Assembly: GCA_028023455.1 (NCBI GenBank)
Contig: JAQFVV010012507.1
Coordinates: 498,001-562,000 of the forward strand
From: Epiperipatus broadwayi
Taxonomy: Eukaryota; Onychophora; Udeonychophora; Euonychophora; Peripatidae
Direction of reading: 5' to 3'
DNA length: 64,000 nt
Part shown: piece by piece, positions 62,192-64,000 of the stretch
Position numbering within the stretch: position 1 is the stretch's first letter
Layout: every line of letters starts with the position of its first letter
Program-made: the position numbers and the translations under genes
The notes under the pieces: generated by a model
Database searches by the model: none
What the model was told of the DNA's origin: nothing
What the model saw: the letters and a program-made list of their open reading frames with translations, nothing else

Positions 62192-64000
62192 CAGCTAGAA
62201 CACTATCATCACAAACCTTCAGGAAAACACTTAAACAGATATGTTTGTTTTCTAGAATTAAAAAGAATTTATGTCTTCCTGCTGGCAATTTATATAAACA
62301 AATTCCAGTTTTCCTTTATTTAGAGATTTCAAAAGAAAATGATCTTGCATGGAAGTCAATGATCAGCAAAGGTGAGTTTTCCTTAGTCCACAAAGAAACA
62401 TCAGGACATAAGAATGTCAAATGTTTGTGAATTCTCTGTGAAAAAGGCCATGTCCGAGACTCCCATGGCTGACTCCAACAAGAGAAACAAGAAAAGATTA
62501 TGATTTTACATAATGTTAAATAGAAGAAAACAAAATCTTTGCAATTTAAAAAAAACAAAACAACACACTTAATAAATCACTAACCAAAAGATTTATGGTC
62601 TGCAGGAAACACAAATCCTGATTGACTAAATAAATTATAATGAAAAAACAAGGGACAGGTGAATTAAAAGAAAACTACTAATATCTGCCCAATCATTTAT
62701 CAAGGATTAGTAATATTAAAAGAGAGACAATAACTATAAAATCTAAACTCACAATACACTCTTGGATAAATAAATTTAAAATAAGTTATTTTAAAATTAA
62801 TATTTCAATACATGTAAGAAAAGTACATAATGAAACAGATATTTAAATGATTAGGCAAAACATTATAGAGAAAAGTTTCTTTTTAGATTAAACTGAGACT
62901 TTAATATGGAGATTTAAGCCCTGGTTATAATATGAAAATGCTCATTTATCTTGAGGCATAATGTTCTGCCCAGCTGATATTTACCAGCAGCATGACCAGT
63001 ATATTTCTTTTAAAGTTACTTACAAAGATTTTGATATCTTTTCTCTGGTAGGGATCAGTTCTGATTAAGGCTTGTAGGACTTGATCTTGAATGCATAATT
63101 ATGGAGCTCTGGGATTTGTCTTTGGGTTGATTCACCATTTCATATTATAATTAAGGTTTTTTATGGTGTGCATTTTTTGAATCCTTGAAGTATGGTCACT
63201 ATTTCCAATAACTTAACATATTAACTTCTATTAGTGATTAGCTAAGCAAGTCTTTCTTAGCACAGCAAGCAGAAAATATTCTTAGCATTCCACAGAAATC
63301 GAACTTCAGTTATTCACATTGAGCAATTAGCAAATATAAAAATTAGAATTACTCCAAATAAGAAATGCAATAAGAATCCAAATAGGAATAAGAAGTGGAA
63401 TAATAATTCAGTCAAAAACCCAGGGCTATTTATGTGAATTCTTTTTTTTTCTTTTTGACCAGAGTAAATCTCTATCTCCTGCTTAATCTTAATTAAAAAA
63501 CAAAATCCAACAAGGGCTCATATCTATTTTCAACCATTAATTAAATGTAAACAACTGCAAAAATATGTCTCATTTTAAAATAGATTAAAATCAACAAAAT
63601 AAAAAAAAATTGATCACAAATAAAACTTTTTTAAAGTAGAATGTTTTTATATTTCTGTCTATAATTAAATATGTTTGTTATGGCACATACTCTTAATAGA
63701 TAAAAAAGGGACAAAACCTTTTACATAAATTTCTTTTAAAAAATTTATAAATATAAAAGTTGGTTTTTATTTTGTGATGGTGCTTTTGAAGTGGATAAAG
63801 CAGTCAGTTATTTATGTCTTATCCATTTCATAGTTTTATTTTCTACTTTGGATACCTGAAAACCCATTTGCTGAGCAAAACACATTTCATTAGAATGTCT
63901 CTTTTTATTATTGTGAGTATCATCACTACTAAATGGAAAGAATTAATATTCTACATTTTTTTAATGTTTTAAATAAGATTGCTCTGTAAATAGCTTCAAT
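62192..64000. other. No gene seen; AT-rich spacer
   Basis: An open plus frame (62164-62430) starts inside the palindrome end and runs into less AT-rich DNA, but shows no domain. The rest is AT-rich intergenic or intronic sequence. Confidence 0.45.

Noticed and set aside
62164-62430. Plus frame of 88 codons beginning in the palindrome
   Set aside because: Its start lies in the repeat and no domain or homologous pattern is visible; kept only as an unassigned frame.

Overview
The window is AT-rich (by eye about 70% A+T or more) eukaryotic DNA, almost certainly from an animal. It has long intergenic or intronic stretches, abundant (TA)n, (TATC)n and mononucleotide runs, and decayed retrotransposons of typical metazoan families: a Tx1/L1-like non-LTR element with an APE endonuclease, an RTE-like LINE tail and two Ty3/gypsy LTR elements. 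Nothing suggests a bacterial or viral genome. The exact phylum cannot be fixed from sequence alone; a mollusc (possibly cephalopod), another lophotrochozoan or a cnidarian would all fit. No confident host protein-coding gene is visible, so the window is best read as a transposon-rich intergenic or intronic region.

Layout. 0-3.6 kb: two foldback (MITE-like) copies, then one copy of a long dispersed repeat and a 90-nt tRNA-like sequence. 4.76-7.97 kb: a Ty3/gypsy element with recognisable LTR pair, keeping gag, protease and the integrase C-terminus but missing the reverse transcriptase core. 10.7-11.0 kb: a 331-bp palindromic (TATC)n/(GATA)n block. 11.8-12.5 kb: a 5'-truncated LINE 3' end. 16.4-20.0 kb: two adjacent LTR-like blocks on the minus strand. 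21.4-21.8 kb: an unidentified degraded coding-like segment. 22.3-23.6 kb: a second copy of the dispersed repeat, interrupted by a foldback insertion. 28.2-28.7 kb: tandem repeats. 30.7-33.7 kb: a promoter-like block, low-complexity DNA, and an array with a period of about 86 bp carrying a short hairpin motif. 34.1-41.1 kb: a nearly full-length but frameshifted Tx1-like LINE on the minus strand. 42.6-43.2 kb: an RTE-like LINE tail. 45.0 and 50.2 kb: two foldback palindromes. 50.7-59.3 kb: a decayed Ty3/gypsy element with gag, PR, RT, RNase H, IN and a long 3' LTR, whose family also supplies the LTR block at 18-20 kb. 61.4-62.2 kb: a 771-bp near-perfect palindrome whose arms each carry Pol III boxes, a hammerhead-ribozyme-like core and a 42-bp tandem repeat.

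How the parts relate. The coding capacity is that of mobile elements, and every copy is broken, so none looks autonomous now. Relationships inside the window are informative: the 3' LINE fragment at 12 kb matches the C-terminus of the LINE at 34 kb; the LTR block at 18-20 kb matches the 57-59 kb LTR in inverted orientation; and the dispersed repeat at 2.4-3.2 kb acts as an empty site for the foldback insertion at 22.4 kb. The most unusual object is the Pol III / hammerhead-like / tandem-repeat palindrome at 61.4-62.2 kb.
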